DNA from: Nocardia elegans NBRC 108235
GTDB lineage: Bacteria; Actinomycetota; Actinomycetes; Mycobacteriales; Mycobacteriaceae
Direction: 5' to 3'
Assembly (NCBI RefSeq): GCF_001612845.1
Contig: NZ_BDBF01000013.1
Span: forward strand, 62,001-126,000
DNA: 64,000 nucleotides
Part shown: positions 27,337 through 35,076 of the stretch, piece by piece
Layout: every line of letters begins with the position of its first letter
Numbering within the stretch: position 1 is the stretch's first letter
The notes under the pieces: model-generated
Told to the model about the DNA's origin: nothing
Seen by the model: only the letters and a program-made list of their open reading frames with translations
The model's database searches: none
Program-made: the position numbers and the translations under genes

Positions 27337-27702
27337 ATGAGTGTCTTGGTGGATGACAGCGGCTTGAGCGTCGAGGTCGACCGGACCGGCGGTGCGCTCG
27401 TCATATCGGCGTACGGCGATGTCGACGCGATGACGGCCGACCAGCTGCAGAGTGTGCTGGACCGGATGAGCGAGGCGTTCGAGGATGCCGACCAGGCCGC
27501 GCCGGTCATCGATCTGTCCGGAGTGGGTTTCCTGGGTTCGGCCGGTCTGAGCGTGCTGCACGCGGCCGCGACCACGGTGACTCCCCGGCGGCTGCGGGTG
27601 GTCGCGTCCGGGGCGGCCAAACGTGTCATCCAGGTCACCGGTCTGGACCGGATGGTCTCGGTGTACGACGATCTGGCTAGCGCCGGCGTCACCGCTCGCT
27701 GA
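27337..27702 (+). CDS. STAS-domain anti-sigma-factor antagonist
   Basis: A 121-residue STAS protein. The strand GGALVISAYGDVDAMTADQL and the phosphorylation loop VIDLSGVGFLGSAGLSVLH, whose central serine is the usual site of an anti-sigma kinase, identify the family (SpoIIAA/RsbV). It should release a stress sigma factor by sequestering its anti-sigma factor when unphosphorylated. No kinase or sigma gene is adjacent. The ATG at 27337 begins MSVLVDDSG; an ATG at 27316 adds seven residues and neither start has a well-spaced ribosome-binding site. Confidence 0.85.
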   Translation: MSVLVDDSGLSVEVDRTGGALVISAYGDVDAMTADQLQSVLDRMSEAFEDADQAAPVIDLSGVGFLGSAGLSVLHAAATTVTPRRLRVVASGAAKRVIQVTGLDRMVSVYDDLASAGVTAR

Positions 27703-28081
27703 GCCGACAGCAGAACGCCGCCGGGTGGCGTTCCCGGCGGCGTCCGTATGAGGTCGACGTCCCACAAGCGCCTCTCGGCGGGTGGTCGCTCGAAGCGACT
27801 GAAGGGTGCGGCCCGGGGCTGTCCGGACGCCGACAGCCGATACAACCGTGACACCCGGCGAGCTATTTCCGGGCCGCGTTGTGACGTGACCCACCCAGCG
27901 TCGATGGGCTATTCGGTCGCGGCGGTGGCGGCCGACTCCTCGGCCCGCTCGGCTGCCTGTGCGGCGCGCTCACCCGCGCGCCGGGCGGCGGACTCCGTCA
28001 TGCACCACACACTATGCCCGCGCGGCGAGCCTTGTAACGGCAACGTTGCACGGGGACGCCGGGAGGACGACCCTGGAAGCC
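27703..28081. other. 379-bp region with terminator
   Basis: It contains the hairpin at 27715-27743 and then no recognised gene. A minus-strand 30-codon Ala/Glu-rich frame from 28001 is possible but unsupported. Confidence 0.5.
27715..27743 (+). terminator. Intrinsic-type terminator after STAS gene
   Basis: A perfect 11-bp stem, ACGCCGCCGGG with CCCGGCGGCGT, and a 7-nt loop, 12 bp after the STAS stop. A very stable GC stem without a T-tract is usual in this group. Confidence 0.75.
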
Positions 28082-28516
28082 ATGCGCGCCCGTGACGTGG
28101 AGATCGGGCATACCTACGTAGTGCTGGTCCCGCATCGACTGCCGGCCGCCCGCTATCCCGACCGCGAGCGACTGGGCACATCGATGTGGGTGGCGAGCCT
28201 GCTCACCGGCGCCCGGTTCCGGCTCACGGTCTCCAACGTCGACTACGACACCGATCCGGTGACGGTCGAGGGACTGCGTCTCATCGAACGCTCGCACACC
28301 GAGGTCACGCTCACCGACGACCAGGCCGCGGCGCTGGGCTTGGCGCCGAAGCAGGGATATCGCATGGTGGGATCGCTCGTGGACCGCACCGGCCGGGTGG
28401 CGTGCCTGCCCTCGATCGAACCGATCCGGGTGCCGGTCCGCTGGCTGCGTTCGGCCGACGATCCCCGGCTGGCGCAGACCACCCACCGCGACGCGGACCT
28501 TTGGCCCTTTATGTGA
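28082..28516 (+). CDS. Hypothetical protein
   Basis: A 144-residue soluble protein opening MRARDVEIGHTYVVLVPH. It looks beta-rich, with strands such as FRLTVSNVDY, DPVTVEGLRLIE and YRMVGSLVDRTGRVACLP, and may be a small barrel. I do not recognise the family. Ribosome-binding potential is moderate (GGAAG 5 bp upstream). It precedes the PAS-ANTAR gene by 54 bp in the same direction. Confidence 0.65.
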   Translation: MRARDVEIGHTYVVLVPHRLPAARYPDRERLGTSMWVASLLTGARFRLTVSNVDYDTDPVTVEGLRLIERSHTEVTLTDDQAAALGLAPKQGYRMVGSLVDRTGRVACLPSIEPIRVPVRWLRSADDPRLAQTTHRDADLWPFM

Positions 28517-28570
28517 ACAGTCGTCGCGGACCGCACCATCGCAACGATCTCCACCGGCCATAATTGTTTC

Positions 28571-29263
28571 GTGCGGCGCAACGGCATGGACAACGAACAC
28601 GATCAGACGGCCGAAGAAACGGCACCGGTCGATCCGAGCAGTGTGCCGCGGGTCGGATCCTTCCGGTTCTGGTTCGCGACACGGCGCTGGGAGTGGTCGG
28701 AAGAGGTGTACCGGATGCACGGTTACACCCCCGGCAGCGTGGTGCCGACCACCGAGCTGCTGCTCTCCCACAAACATCCCGACGACCGCGACGATGTGGC
28801 GGCGCGCATCGCCCGCGCGGTCGATCTGGGTGAATCGTTCTCCAGCCGGCACCGGTTCATCGACACCGCGGGACAGGTGCATCACGTGATGGTGGTCGCC
28901 GACCGCCTCTACGACGACGCCGGAGCTGTCATCGGTACCGGCGGGTTCTACATCGACCTCACCGAGACCCTGGCCGAGAGCGAGCGCGAAACCCTGTCGG
29001 CGGCCCTGCCCGACGTGATCGAGCATCGCGCGGTGATCGAACAGGCCAAGGGTGTGCTGATGCGGATGTATCGGGTCAATGCCGAGCAGGCGTTCAAGAT
29101 CCTGTCCTGGCGTTCGCAGGAGACCAACACCAAACTTCGCGACCTGGCCGCCCAGCTGGTCGCCGAACTGGAGACGCTTCCGGAAGCGCAGCCGCGGACG
29201 CTCACGGTCTTCGACCACCTGCTGCTCACCGCTCACACCCGCATACCGCGCCATCCCCGCTGA
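28571..29263 (+). CDS. PAS-ANTAR RNA-binding regulator
   Basis: A 230-residue protein with an N-terminal PAS sensor (about 30-135; FRFWFATRRWEWSEEVYRMHG and HRFIDTAGQVHHVMVVADRL) and a C-terminal ANTAR domain (about 145-205; AVIEQAKGVLMRMYRVNAEQAF). ANTAR domains bind paired RNA hairpins to prevent termination; PAS-ANTAR proteins are common in mycobacteria and Nocardia. Typical of the family, the sensor lacks an obvious cofactor signature. GTG at 28571 is used; ATG at 28586 is an alternative. Confidence 0.88.
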   Translation: MRRNGMDNEHDQTAEETAPVDPSSVPRVGSFRFWFATRRWEWSEEVYRMHGYTPGSVVPTTELLLSHKHPDDRDDVAARIARAVDLGESFSSRHRFIDTAGQVHHVMVVADRLYDDAGAVIGTGGFYIDLTETLAESERETLSAALPDVIEHRAVIEQAKGVLMRMYRVNAEQAFKILSWRSQETNTKLRDLAAQLVAELETLPEAQPRTLTVFDHLLLTAHTRIPRHPR

Positions 29264-29264
29264 A

Positions 29265-30221
29265 TCAGGCGCGGGCCCGCTCGCGGGCCAGGGATCGATC
29301 GCGGTGCTCCTCGAAGCGCGGGATCTGCACCAGTTCCATATTCTCCAGGAAGGCGCCCAGTCGTTCCCGGGCCTGTTCGCCGCGTGGGCCGAAGTCGTTG
29401 CGGCCGAAGATGTTCCATTGCCGGATCACCGGTTCGAGCACGTCCTCGTAGTGCTGGCGCAGATCGTAGACGCCGTGTTTGGCCATCAGCACTCCGTTGC
29501 GGCGGAAGTTGGGCATTCCGGCGCCGGGCATCTTGAAGTTCTCGACGATGAGGTCGATGGCCGTCATCGCCTGATCGGGAACGAGATCCAACGCGGCGGC
29601 GCACATAGTGCGGTAGAAGATCATGTGCAGGTTCTCGTCGAGCGCGACGCGCTGTAGCATGCGGTCGGCGATCGGATCGTCGCACACCTTGGCGGTGTTG
29701 CGGTGGCTGACGCGGGTGGCCAGTTCCTGAAAGCTCACGTACGCAACCGAATACAGGAACCCCGCTTCGCCGTCGAGCAGCCGGGCCACCCCCGGGGTGA
29801 AGCCGTTGGTCATATGGGTCATGCGGGTGTTCTCGAGCGCGACCGGGTCGACGCCGCGGGTGACCACGAGATAGTCGCGCAGCACGACGGAGTGGCGGTT
29901 CTCCTCGGCGGTCCAGCGGCCCACCCAGGTTCCCCAGGCGCCGTCCTGAGAGAAGTTCTCGGCGATCTCGCGGTGGTAGGAGGGCAGGTTGTCCTCGGTG
30001 AGCAGGTTGGTCACCAGCGCCGCCTTCGCCACCTCGCTGAGCGTGGATTGCCCAGGCTCCCAATCGGTTCCGCCCAGCATCGCGAAGTTGCGACCGGCGT
30101 CCCACGGGACGTAGTCGTGTGGATGCCACTCCTTGACCATCGACAGATGCCGGTCCAGTGCCGTGGCGGCGACCGGTTCGAGTTCGGTGAGGATTTCCCG
30201 TTGCGTCAACTCTCGTGCCAC
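29265..30221 (-). CDS. Acyl-[acyl-carrier-protein] desaturase
   Basis: A 318-residue ferritin-like diiron desaturase of the DesA type. Iron ligands lie in the two EExxH-type helices: TAEENRHSVVL and ALDENLHMIFY, with an earlier Glu in LLTEDNLPSYH. Such enzymes introduce double bonds into ACP-bound fatty acids, for example in mycolate synthesis in mycobacteria. It starts with GTG 9 bp downstream of the hibernation-factor gene, so the two form an operon, which suggests expression under stress or hypoxia. Its end abuts the convergent PAS-ANTAR gene. Confidence 0.88.
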   Translation of the reverse strand: MARELTQREILTELEPVAATALDRHLSMVKEWHPHDYVPWDAGRNFAMLGGTDWEPGQSTLSEVAKAALVTNLLTEDNLPSYHREIAENFSQDGAWGTWVGRWTAEENRHSVVLRDYLVVTRGVDPVALENTRMTHMTNGFTPGVARLLDGEAGFLYSVAYVSFQELATRVSHRNTAKVCDDPIADRMLQRVALDENLHMIFYRTMCAAALDLVPDQAMTAIDLIVENFKMPGAGMPNFRRNGVLMAKHGVYDLRQHYEDVLEPVIRQWNIFGRNDFGPRGEQARERLGAFLENMELVQIPRFEEHRDRSLARERARA

Positions 30222-30230
30222 GCTGGTGAT

Positions 30231-30995
30231 CTACCTTTCTGTGTCGAATGCGACCTCGGCACAGGGTGTGACGAGGGTGAGATCCGCGTCGTAGCGGCGG
30301 TACAACAGATGTCCGCGCCCGGTGAAGGCGTCGATGTGGAACAGGAAGGGCAGGCCGTGCTCGCACAGCCGCTCCACCGCCGCGGATTCGGTGAGGATGG
30401 GTGTCGGACGCGAGTGCACGGTGAAGATCCGGCCGCCGGTATCGGAGGGCGGATGCATCCGGGATCGGCGCGCGAGCCGTAGTCCCGAGGGGCCGGCCCG
30501 GTAGACGGCGGCATCCTCACCGGTTTCGGCGTCGACGAACAGGTGCACGTCGAAGTCGAGCGTGTCCATCGTCGCCGCGGCCGACTTCGGGCGCAGGGTG
30601 TCGAGTGGGAATGCCTTGCGGCGCACGATCTTTCCGACGCCGGGGTCGGCCAGCGCCGGTCGGGCCGGATCCGGCCACTCCCGGACGGCCGGGTCGGTGA
30701 GCTGCCGTTCCAGCCGGACCACCACCGACAGCACCTCGTGGGGCCCGCGGGTGCGCACCTGCATCCGGACCGGGCGATCGGGTAGTGCGAGATTCACTTG
30801 GACCAGCAGGGATTCGGTCTCGCCGGGAGCGGCGGTCACCCGCACCCGGGCGCCGCCGGTGACGGTGTGGCGCGCCAGCAGCCGACCCACCGCCCCGGCC
30901 ACGCGTTCTGCCTCGAGGGCGGGTACCGGCCCGCGGGTGAAGATGACGATGTCCGGGAACGCTTCCGACGACCATGCCTGAGATTCCCGTAACAC
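30231..30995 (-). CDS. Ribosome hibernation-promoting factor homologue (Rv0079/RafH-like)
   Basis: A 254-residue protein. The N-terminal domain (about 14-100) is S30AE/HPF-like, with IVIFTRGPVPALEAERV and VLSVVVRLERQL. Two S30AE C-terminal-like domains follow: one around IVRRKAFPLDTLRPKSAAAT and ETGEDAAVYR, the second around PTPILTESAAVERLCEHG and FTGRGHLLYRRYD. This architecture matches the mycobacterial dormancy proteins that bind and inactivate ribosomes in hypoxia. GTG at 30995 has AGAGGG upstream. It leads a two-gene operon with the desaturase. Confidence 0.82.
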   Translation of the reverse strand: MLRESQAWSSEAFPDIVIFTRGPVPALEAERVAGAVGRLLARHTVTGGARVRVTAAPGETESLLVQVNLALPDRPVRMQVRTRGPHEVLSVVVRLERQLTDPAVREWPDPARPALADPGVGKIVRRKAFPLDTLRPKSAAATMDTLDFDVHLFVDAETGEDAAVYRAGPSGLRLARRSRMHPPSDTGGRIFTVHSRPTPILTESAAVERLCEHGLPFLFHIDAFTGRGHLLYRRYDADLTLVTPCAEVAFDTER

Positions 30996-31101
30996 CCGCT
31001 CGCCCTCTTTCGCTCACCCGACCCGTTTCGACGCACGACAACTGTGCCGACGCGGAGGATGGCGCCCAAGGGTCGAAAGTCCCTTCGAGGAAGCACGAAA
31101 T

Positions 31102-31126
31102 GCCCGATCGGAAATTCCGATCGGGC
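31102..31126 (-). terminator. Strong hairpin ending the polyketide left arm
   Basis: GCCCGATCGGAA (31102-31113) and TTCCGATCGGGC (31115-31126) form a perfect 12-bp inverted repeat, 16 bp past the nitroreductase stop on the minus strand. It separates the polyketide cluster from the hibernation-factor operon. Confidence 0.75.
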
Positions 31127-31142
31127 TTCGGGCGGGCGGAGG

Positions 31143-31754
31143 TCAGACGGTTGTGACGACCTCGTCGTAGTCCAGCCGCGGGGAGCGCGGGTACCAGGCG
31201 TCGGGGCCCGGCTTGCCGATATTGACCACGACCAGGGCGCTGTGCGTGCCTTCGGGGAAGAACTCCTTGTCGACACCGGCGGCGTCGAACCCGTTCATCG
31301 GACCGGCGGCCAGCCCCGCCGCGCGGATGCCGAGGATGAAGTAGCCCACCTGGATCAGCGCGTTGAACCGCGCCGATTCGGCCCGGTAGACGTCGTCGGC
31401 GAAGTAGTCCTTGGCGTCGGGTGCGTGCGGGAAGACCTTGGGCAGGTGGTCGTGGAAATTGAGGTCGGCGGCCAGGATCGCGGTCAGCGGCGCCTTCTCG
31501 GTCTTGGGCTTGTTGTTGTCGAGCATGTGCTCGACGAGGGCGGCGCGAGCCTCGGCGCCGCGGACCAGCACGATGCGCAGCGGCTGCTGATTCATCGAGG
31601 TCGGAGCGTATTTGACCAGGTCGTAGATGTCGCGGATCTGCTCGTCGCTCACCGGCTCGTCGGTGAAGGTGTTGGCGGTGCGGGCCGTGCGGAACAGCAG
31701 GTCCTGGGCTTCGGCCGCGAGGGTGAGGTGGGGGGTGGGCTGAGCGGTGCTCAC
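31143..31754 (-). CDS. Nitroreductase-family protein (RutE/malonic semialdehyde reductase-like)
   Basis: A 203-residue FMN-dependent nitroreductase. RTANTFTDEPVSDEQIRDIYDLVKYAPTSMNQQPLRIVLV carries the FMN-binding Arg/Ser/Asn set, seen here in separate pieces, and AAGLAAGPMNGFD is the C-terminal FMN loop. RutE-type enzymes reduce malonic semialdehyde to 3-hydroxypropionate; related proteins reduce quinones or enones. It lies 32 bp behind the SnoaL-like gene in the same direction and before a terminator, so it probably belongs to the polyketide cluster as a tailoring reductase. That role is inferred. Confidence 0.82.
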   Translation of the reverse strand: MSTAQPTPHLTLAAEAQDLLFRTARTANTFTDEPVSDEQIRDIYDLVKYAPTSMNQQPLRIVLVRGAEARAALVEHMLDNNKPKTEKAPLTAILAADLNFHDHLPKVFPHAPDAKDYFADDVYRAESARFNALIQVGYFILGIRAAGLAAGPMNGFDAAGVDKEFFPEGTHSALVVVNIGKPGPDAWYPRSPRLDYDEVVTTV

Positions 31755-31786
31755 AGCGTAACTCCTTGTCGGGGTGGAGGTTTCGG

Positions 31787-32206
31787 TCAGTCGTGGGTGA
31801 CGCGGCGGGAGCGTGTGCGCAGTTCACCGTCGATGCGGACGAGGACGTCGTGCACCACACAGCTCGGCGCGATCTCCGGCGCCGCGCCGGGCCGGATCTT
31901 GACCACCAGGCAGTACATCGTGGCGACGATGCTCCCGTCGTCGCGCGGGGAGAGGTTGATCATGTTGAACCAGTGGCGGCGCTGCATCGGATCGCTGTCG
32001 AAGCGCTTGTGGAACTCCACCAGATCCGACACGATCCCGGCGCGGGTGCGCGCGGGCGGGCGGCCGGGTGTGTGCTCGAATTCGGCGTCCTCGGTGAAGG
32101 TTTCGGCGTAACCGGTGATGTCGCGGTTGTCCAGGCGCTGCATCTGATCGGCGTAGAACTGCTGGACCTCGGCGTACAGCTCGGCGCGGCTGGCGACAGT
32201 GGTCAT
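31787..32206 (-). CDS. SnoaL-like NTF2-fold protein of the polyketide cluster
   Basis: A 139-residue NTF2-like protein. YADQMQRLDNRDITGYAETF is the first helix, then TEDAEFEHTPG and a beta sheet ending VVHDVLVRIDGELRTRSRR. SnoaL-type proteins close the last ring of anthracyclines, and relatives act as hydroxylases or dehydratases in aromatic polyketide pathways. GAGGAG precedes the ATG. It is divergent from the ketoreductase gene, and the shared promoter region carries SARP-like repeats. The catalytic residue of SnoaL cannot be assigned without alignment. Confidence 0.8.
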   Translation of the reverse strand: MTTVASRAELYAEVQQFYADQMQRLDNRDITGYAETFTEDAEFEHTPGRPPARTRAGIVSDLVEFHKRFDSDPMQRRHWFNMINLSPRDDGSIVATMYCLVVKIRPGAAPEIAPSCVVHDVLVRIDGELRTRSRRVTHD

Positions 32207-32284
32207 GGACGGCTCCTCGGAAGACGGTGTGGCCGCCGGGATTCCGGGCGGACCTCGATCGCGCTCCACGGTCGCCGACGGCAC

Positions 32285-32302
32285 TCGAGATTCGGTCGAG
32301 CC
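32285..32302. promoter_or_regulatory. Candidate SARP-binding direct repeat
   Basis: TCGAG occurs at 32285 and again at 32296, start-to-start 11 bp, in the intergenic region between the SnoaL-like and ketoreductase genes. SARPs bind heptameric direct repeats at 11-bp (one helical turn) spacing near the -35 position. A TTATAG -10-like element follows at 32322-32327. The same repeat and spacing occurs at 41907/41918. Confidence 0.6.
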
Positions 32303-32392
32303 CGCACCGGTTTGACCGGTCTTATAGGGCCTTTCGCGACGCTGGTGGCCGGACGGGCCGGCGTAACCGGATCCAGCACCGATGGAGGAGAT

Positions 32393-33175
32393 ATGGCGGA
32401 CAGTCAGCGCGTAGCGCTGGTCAGCGGAGCGACCAGCGGGATGGGCTTGCAGATCACGAAAAACCTGGCGGCACAGGGTGTTGCGGTGTTCATCTGTGCC
32501 CGGGACGAGCAGCGGGTGGCCGATACGGCCAAGCAGTTGCAGGACGACGGGTTCGCGGTGGACGGAGTGGGCTGCGACGTCCGCGACGCCGCCCAGATCC
32601 GGGAGTACGTCGACGCCGGGGTACGGCGGTTCGGGCCGGTCGACATCCTGGTCAACAACGCCGGCCGCAGCGGCGGCGGCGTGACCGCGCAGATCGAGGA
32701 CGAGCTGTGGCTCGATGTGATCGAAACCAACCTGCACAGCGTCTTCTACGCCACCAAGGCCGCGCTCACCGCCGGTGGCATGCTCGAGCGGGGCAGCGGC
32801 CGGATCGTCAACATCGCCTCGACCGGCGGTAAGCAGGGTGTGCTTCACGGCGCGCCCTATTCCGCCTCCAAGCACGGGGTCGTCGGCTTCACCAAGGCGC
32901 TGGGGCTGGAGCTGGCCAAGACCGGAATCACGGTCAACGCGGTCTGCCCCGGATTCGTGGAAACGCCGATGGCCGAACGGGTTCGGGAGGTGTATTCGGG
33001 TCTGTGGGGTGTCGACACCGACGAGGTGCACGCGCGGGTGAGCGCCCGGGTGCCGATCGGCCGCTACGTCCAGGTCGACGAGGTGGCCGCGATGGTCGAC
33101 TACCTGATCTCGCCGGCCGCCGCCGCCGTGACCGCACAGGCATTGAATGTCTGTGGCGGCCTGGGCAACTACTGA
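32393..33175 (+). CDS. Type II PKS ketoreductase (ActIII-like SDR)
   Basis: A 260-residue classical SDR of the ActIII type. The cofactor motif is SGATSGMGL with VFICARDEQR following (NADPH-type Arg), and the catalytic set is Ser143, Tyr156 and Lys160 (YSASK). ActIII-type enzymes reduce the C9 ketone of the nascent poly-beta-ketone. The PGG motif of ActIII (after NNAGR) reads SGGG here, so a Pro-to-Ser change may affect substrate orientation. The ATG has GGAGGAG upstream. It is followed 15 bp later by the biotin carrier gene. Confidence 0.93.
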   Translation: MADSQRVALVSGATSGMGLQITKNLAAQGVAVFICARDEQRVADTAKQLQDDGFAVDGVGCDVRDAAQIREYVDAGVRRFGPVDILVNNAGRSGGGVTAQIEDELWLDVIETNLHSVFYATKAALTAGGMLERGSGRIVNIASTGGKQGVLHGAPYSASKHGVVGFTKALGLELAKTGITVNAVCPGFVETPMAERVREVYSGLWGVDTDEVHARVSARVPIGRYVQVDEVAAMVDYLISPAAAAVTAQALNVCGGLGNY

Positions 33176-33190
33176 CCGCGGAGCGCCGTC

Positions 33191-33697
33191 ATGACAACAA
33201 TGGACGAAAACGTCACGCCCACACCGGAACTCGACGCAGCCCAGCACGACTACCTGCAGATACTCGACGCCATCCAGTCGGGTGCGCTGCGGCTGCTGGC
33301 CGGCTTCCCCGCCCAGCCCAGCGGCCTGCGGATCCAGGTCGGTGAGGTGACCGTGGAGGCGCAGTGGCCGCAGGGCTCGGGGGAGGCGGGCGCGAGTGCC
33401 GGCGCAGCACCGGCCCCGGCCCTCGCAACCGACGTCGCGACCGAGGTGCCGGTGACCGATCCGGTCATCCGAGCACCCAGCGTGGGCGTGTTCTATCGGA
33501 GCCCGCAGCCCGGTGCCGAGCCGTTCGTGGCGGTCGGCGACCGGGTGTCGCCGGGGCGTCAGGTCGGCATCGTGGAGGCGATGAAGCTGATGATCCCGGT
33601 GACGGCCGAGGTGGGCGGGGTCGTCACCGCGATCCTCAAACAGGACGGTGAATCCGTGCAATTCGACGAACCTCTGTTCTCGTACTCGCCGGAGTGA
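33191..33697 (+). CDS. accB: Biotin carboxyl carrier protein of acetyl-CoA carboxylase
   Basis: A 168-residue BCCP. The biotinyl domain is at the C-terminus with the EAMKLM motif (biotinylated Lys132), preceded by VFYRSPQPGAEPFVAVGDRV and an Ala/Pro-rich linker (about 62-90). The N-terminal 55 residues resemble the BCCP dimer/interaction region. It carries CO2 between the biotin carboxylase (43689-45047) and the carboxyltransferase (41998-43674) encoded about 8 kb away in the same cluster. This supports a pathway-dedicated malonyl-CoA supply. Confidence 0.92.
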   Translation: MTTMDENVTPTPELDAAQHDYLQILDAIQSGALRLLAGFPAQPSGLRIQVGEVTVEAQWPQGSGEAGASAGAAPAPALATDVATEVPVTDPVIRAPSVGVFYRSPQPGAEPFVAVGDRVSPGRQVGIVEAMKLMIPVTAEVGGVVTAILKQDGESVQFDEPLFSYSPE

Positions 33698-34087
33698 TCA
33701 GCACGGGCGGGCGGACCTGCGCCAGGTGAGAATGCGGCGCTGGGTCCGCCCGTCCACTTGTGCGGTGCCGATCAGCGTCAGCACGTCACCGTCGAGGGAC
33801 ATCTGGCGTACCTGCTCGGTGCCGGCCCAGGCGGGATTGGAGCAGACGCTGATCGCGTGCACCACCGCCTTTCCCGCCGTGCGCCAGGTTCCGGCGTAGC
33901 CCATGAACGTGTTCGCCGCGGCGGTGTCGCCGGTGCGCATCATGCTCACCGAGACCGAGCCCTGTGCGGTGTAGATGAGCAGACCGCGCGGCGCCGGGCC
34001 CAGTGGCCCTTCGCTGCGCACATCCGCGTCGTCGATGTCGTAGTAGGACAGCAGTTCCCAGGTGCCGACGAGATCAGTCGCAGTCAT
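33698..34087 (-). CDS. Lipocalin-like domain protein
   Basis: A 129-residue small beta-barrel protein: DLVGTWELLSYYDIDDADV, then RGLLIYTAQGSVSVSMMR and YAGTWRTAGKAVVHAISV, the pattern of the Lipocalin_5 family. Such proteins occur in polyketide clusters, where some act as cyclases or ligand binders. The ATG at 34087 has GAGG upstream. Its stop directly abuts the convergent BCCP stop. It lies 29 bp behind the luciferase-like gene, with which it forms an operon. Confidence 0.78.
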   Translation of the reverse strand: MTATDLVGTWELLSYYDIDDADVRSEGPLGPAPRGLLIYTAQGSVSVSMMRTGDTAAANTFMGYAGTWRTAGKAVVHAISVCSNPAWAGTEQVRQMSLDGDVLTLIGTAQVDGRTQRRILTWRRSARPC

Positions 34088-34116
34088 GGTCCTCACGATG
34101 CGTGCCGCCGCTCGAA

Positions 34117-34611
34117 TCATGCTCGAGCGTTCCCGCGGGCGTAGTCGTAGGAGGCGCGTACCAGTTGCCAGACCTGTTCCAGTTCGTCGGCGTCACGCGG
34201 GCCGTAGACCATCAGCAGCGTCGCCGGCAGGACGCCGGCGCGGGCCATCGGATGCTGTTCTGCCCAGCCGGCCGAAACGGCCTCGGCGGCAGCGGTTTCC
34301 GGCAGGCGCAGATGCAGGCTGCCGTCGGCGTGCCCGTGAAGGTGGGCGAATTCGGTGCCGGCCAGGAAGGCGTCCTCGGGGCCGTGCGCGTGATCGGGGT
34401 GCAGATGCAGGGCGCGGGTGTCGGGCAGCGAGACCGTACTGCGGGCCGCCAGCACACCATCGAGTGTGGCCATGCGCGCCCACAGCGCTTCCTGGAGTCG
34501 GACGTCCGGATTCTGGGTGAGCTGCTGATGCGGATTGTGTGGCCGGGTGAGCGGGCGTTCGCCGCGCCGCCGGGGCAGGCGCAGGTTTCCGTAGGGTGCC
34601 GTCGCAGTCAT
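34117..34611 (-). CDS. DUF5519/luciferase-like domain protein
   Basis: A 164-residue protein. The C-terminal part, with FAHLHGHADGSLHLRLPE, AGWAEQHPMA and LLMVYGPRDADELEQVW, matches the short luciferase domain family DUF5519, of unknown biochemical activity; the His-rich HLHPDHAHGPED precedes it. ATG at 34611 is preceded by AGAGGAG. It is divergent from an HxlR regulator, with direct repeats between them, so it is probably redox- or metabolite-controlled. It lies inside the polyketide cluster but its role there is not known. Confidence 0.72.
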   Translation of the reverse strand: MTATAPYGNLRLPRRRGERPLTRPHNPHQQLTQNPDVRLQEALWARMATLDGVLAARSTVSLPDTRALHLHPDHAHGPEDAFLAGTEFAHLHGHADGSLHLRLPETAAAEAVSAGWAEQHPMARAGVLPATLLMVYGPRDADELEQVWQLVRASYDYARGNARA

Positions 34612-34652
34612 CACTGTGCTCCTCTCGCGCCGGTGAAGGCTTCTGGTCACAC

Positions 34653-34688
34653 AGTAGTTTCCAAAGTATAGTAGTTACCAAATGGAAA
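34653..34688. promoter_or_regulatory. Probable HxlR operator direct/inverted repeats
   Basis: AGTAGTTTCCAAA (34653-34665) and AGTAGTTACCAAA (34670-34682) differ at one base and start 17 bp apart. TTTCCA (34658-34663) is also mirrored by TGGAAA (34683-34688). The array lies between the luciferase-like and HxlR genes in an AT-rich patch. Confidence 0.6.
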
Positions 34689-34704
34689 GTGCCCAGGAGT
34701 GCTC

Positions 34705-35076
34705 ATGACGCCCGTCACGCCGCCGCCCGTCGCGGATCCGTGCCCGATCTCCCCGGTGGTCGACCTGTTCTTCGGCCGCTGGTCCACCCAGGTGCTGTGG
34801 GTGCTGATCCACGACGGGCGGATGCGTTTCAACGAAGTGCAGCAACGCATTCCGGGCGTCACGCCCAAGGTGCTGACCCAGCGGCTGCGCCAGCTCGAAC
34901 GCGACGGTCTGGTGCAGCGCACCTACCATCCCGAGGTCCCCCCTCGCGTCGAGTACGCGGCCACCGCGCTGGCCGGCACCCTCACTCCGTTGTTCGACGG
35001 TCTCGCGCGGTGGTCGAACGAGCACCTGGCAGAGGTGCTGGCGGCTCGCGCCGCCTACGACGCGGGCGACGGCTGA
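34705..35076 (+). CDS. HxlR-family transcriptional regulator
   Basis: A 123-residue winged-helix protein. CPISPVVDLFFGRWSTQVLW is the HxlR start, with the conserved cysteine at residue 13, and MRFNEVQQRIPGVTPKVLTQRLRQLERDGLVQR the DNA-binding part. HxlR proteins often sense quinones, electrophiles or formaldehyde through cysteine; here only the single N-terminal Cys is present. ATG at 34705 follows CAGGAG. Its last 22 bp overlap the convergent hydrolase gene. It likely controls the luciferase/lipocalin pair. Confidence 0.87.
   Translation: MTPVTPPPVADPCPISPVVDLFFGRWSTQVLWVLIHDGRMRFNEVQQRIPGVTPKVLTQRLRQLERDGLVQRTYHPEVPPRVEYAATALAGTLTPLFDGLARWSNEHLAEVLAARAAYDAGDG

Noticed and set aside
27909..28001. 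Minus-strand 30-codon Ala/Glu-rich small frame
   Set aside because: It has a helical look (MTESAARRAGERAAQ) but no ribosome-binding site or known family, so it is not called.
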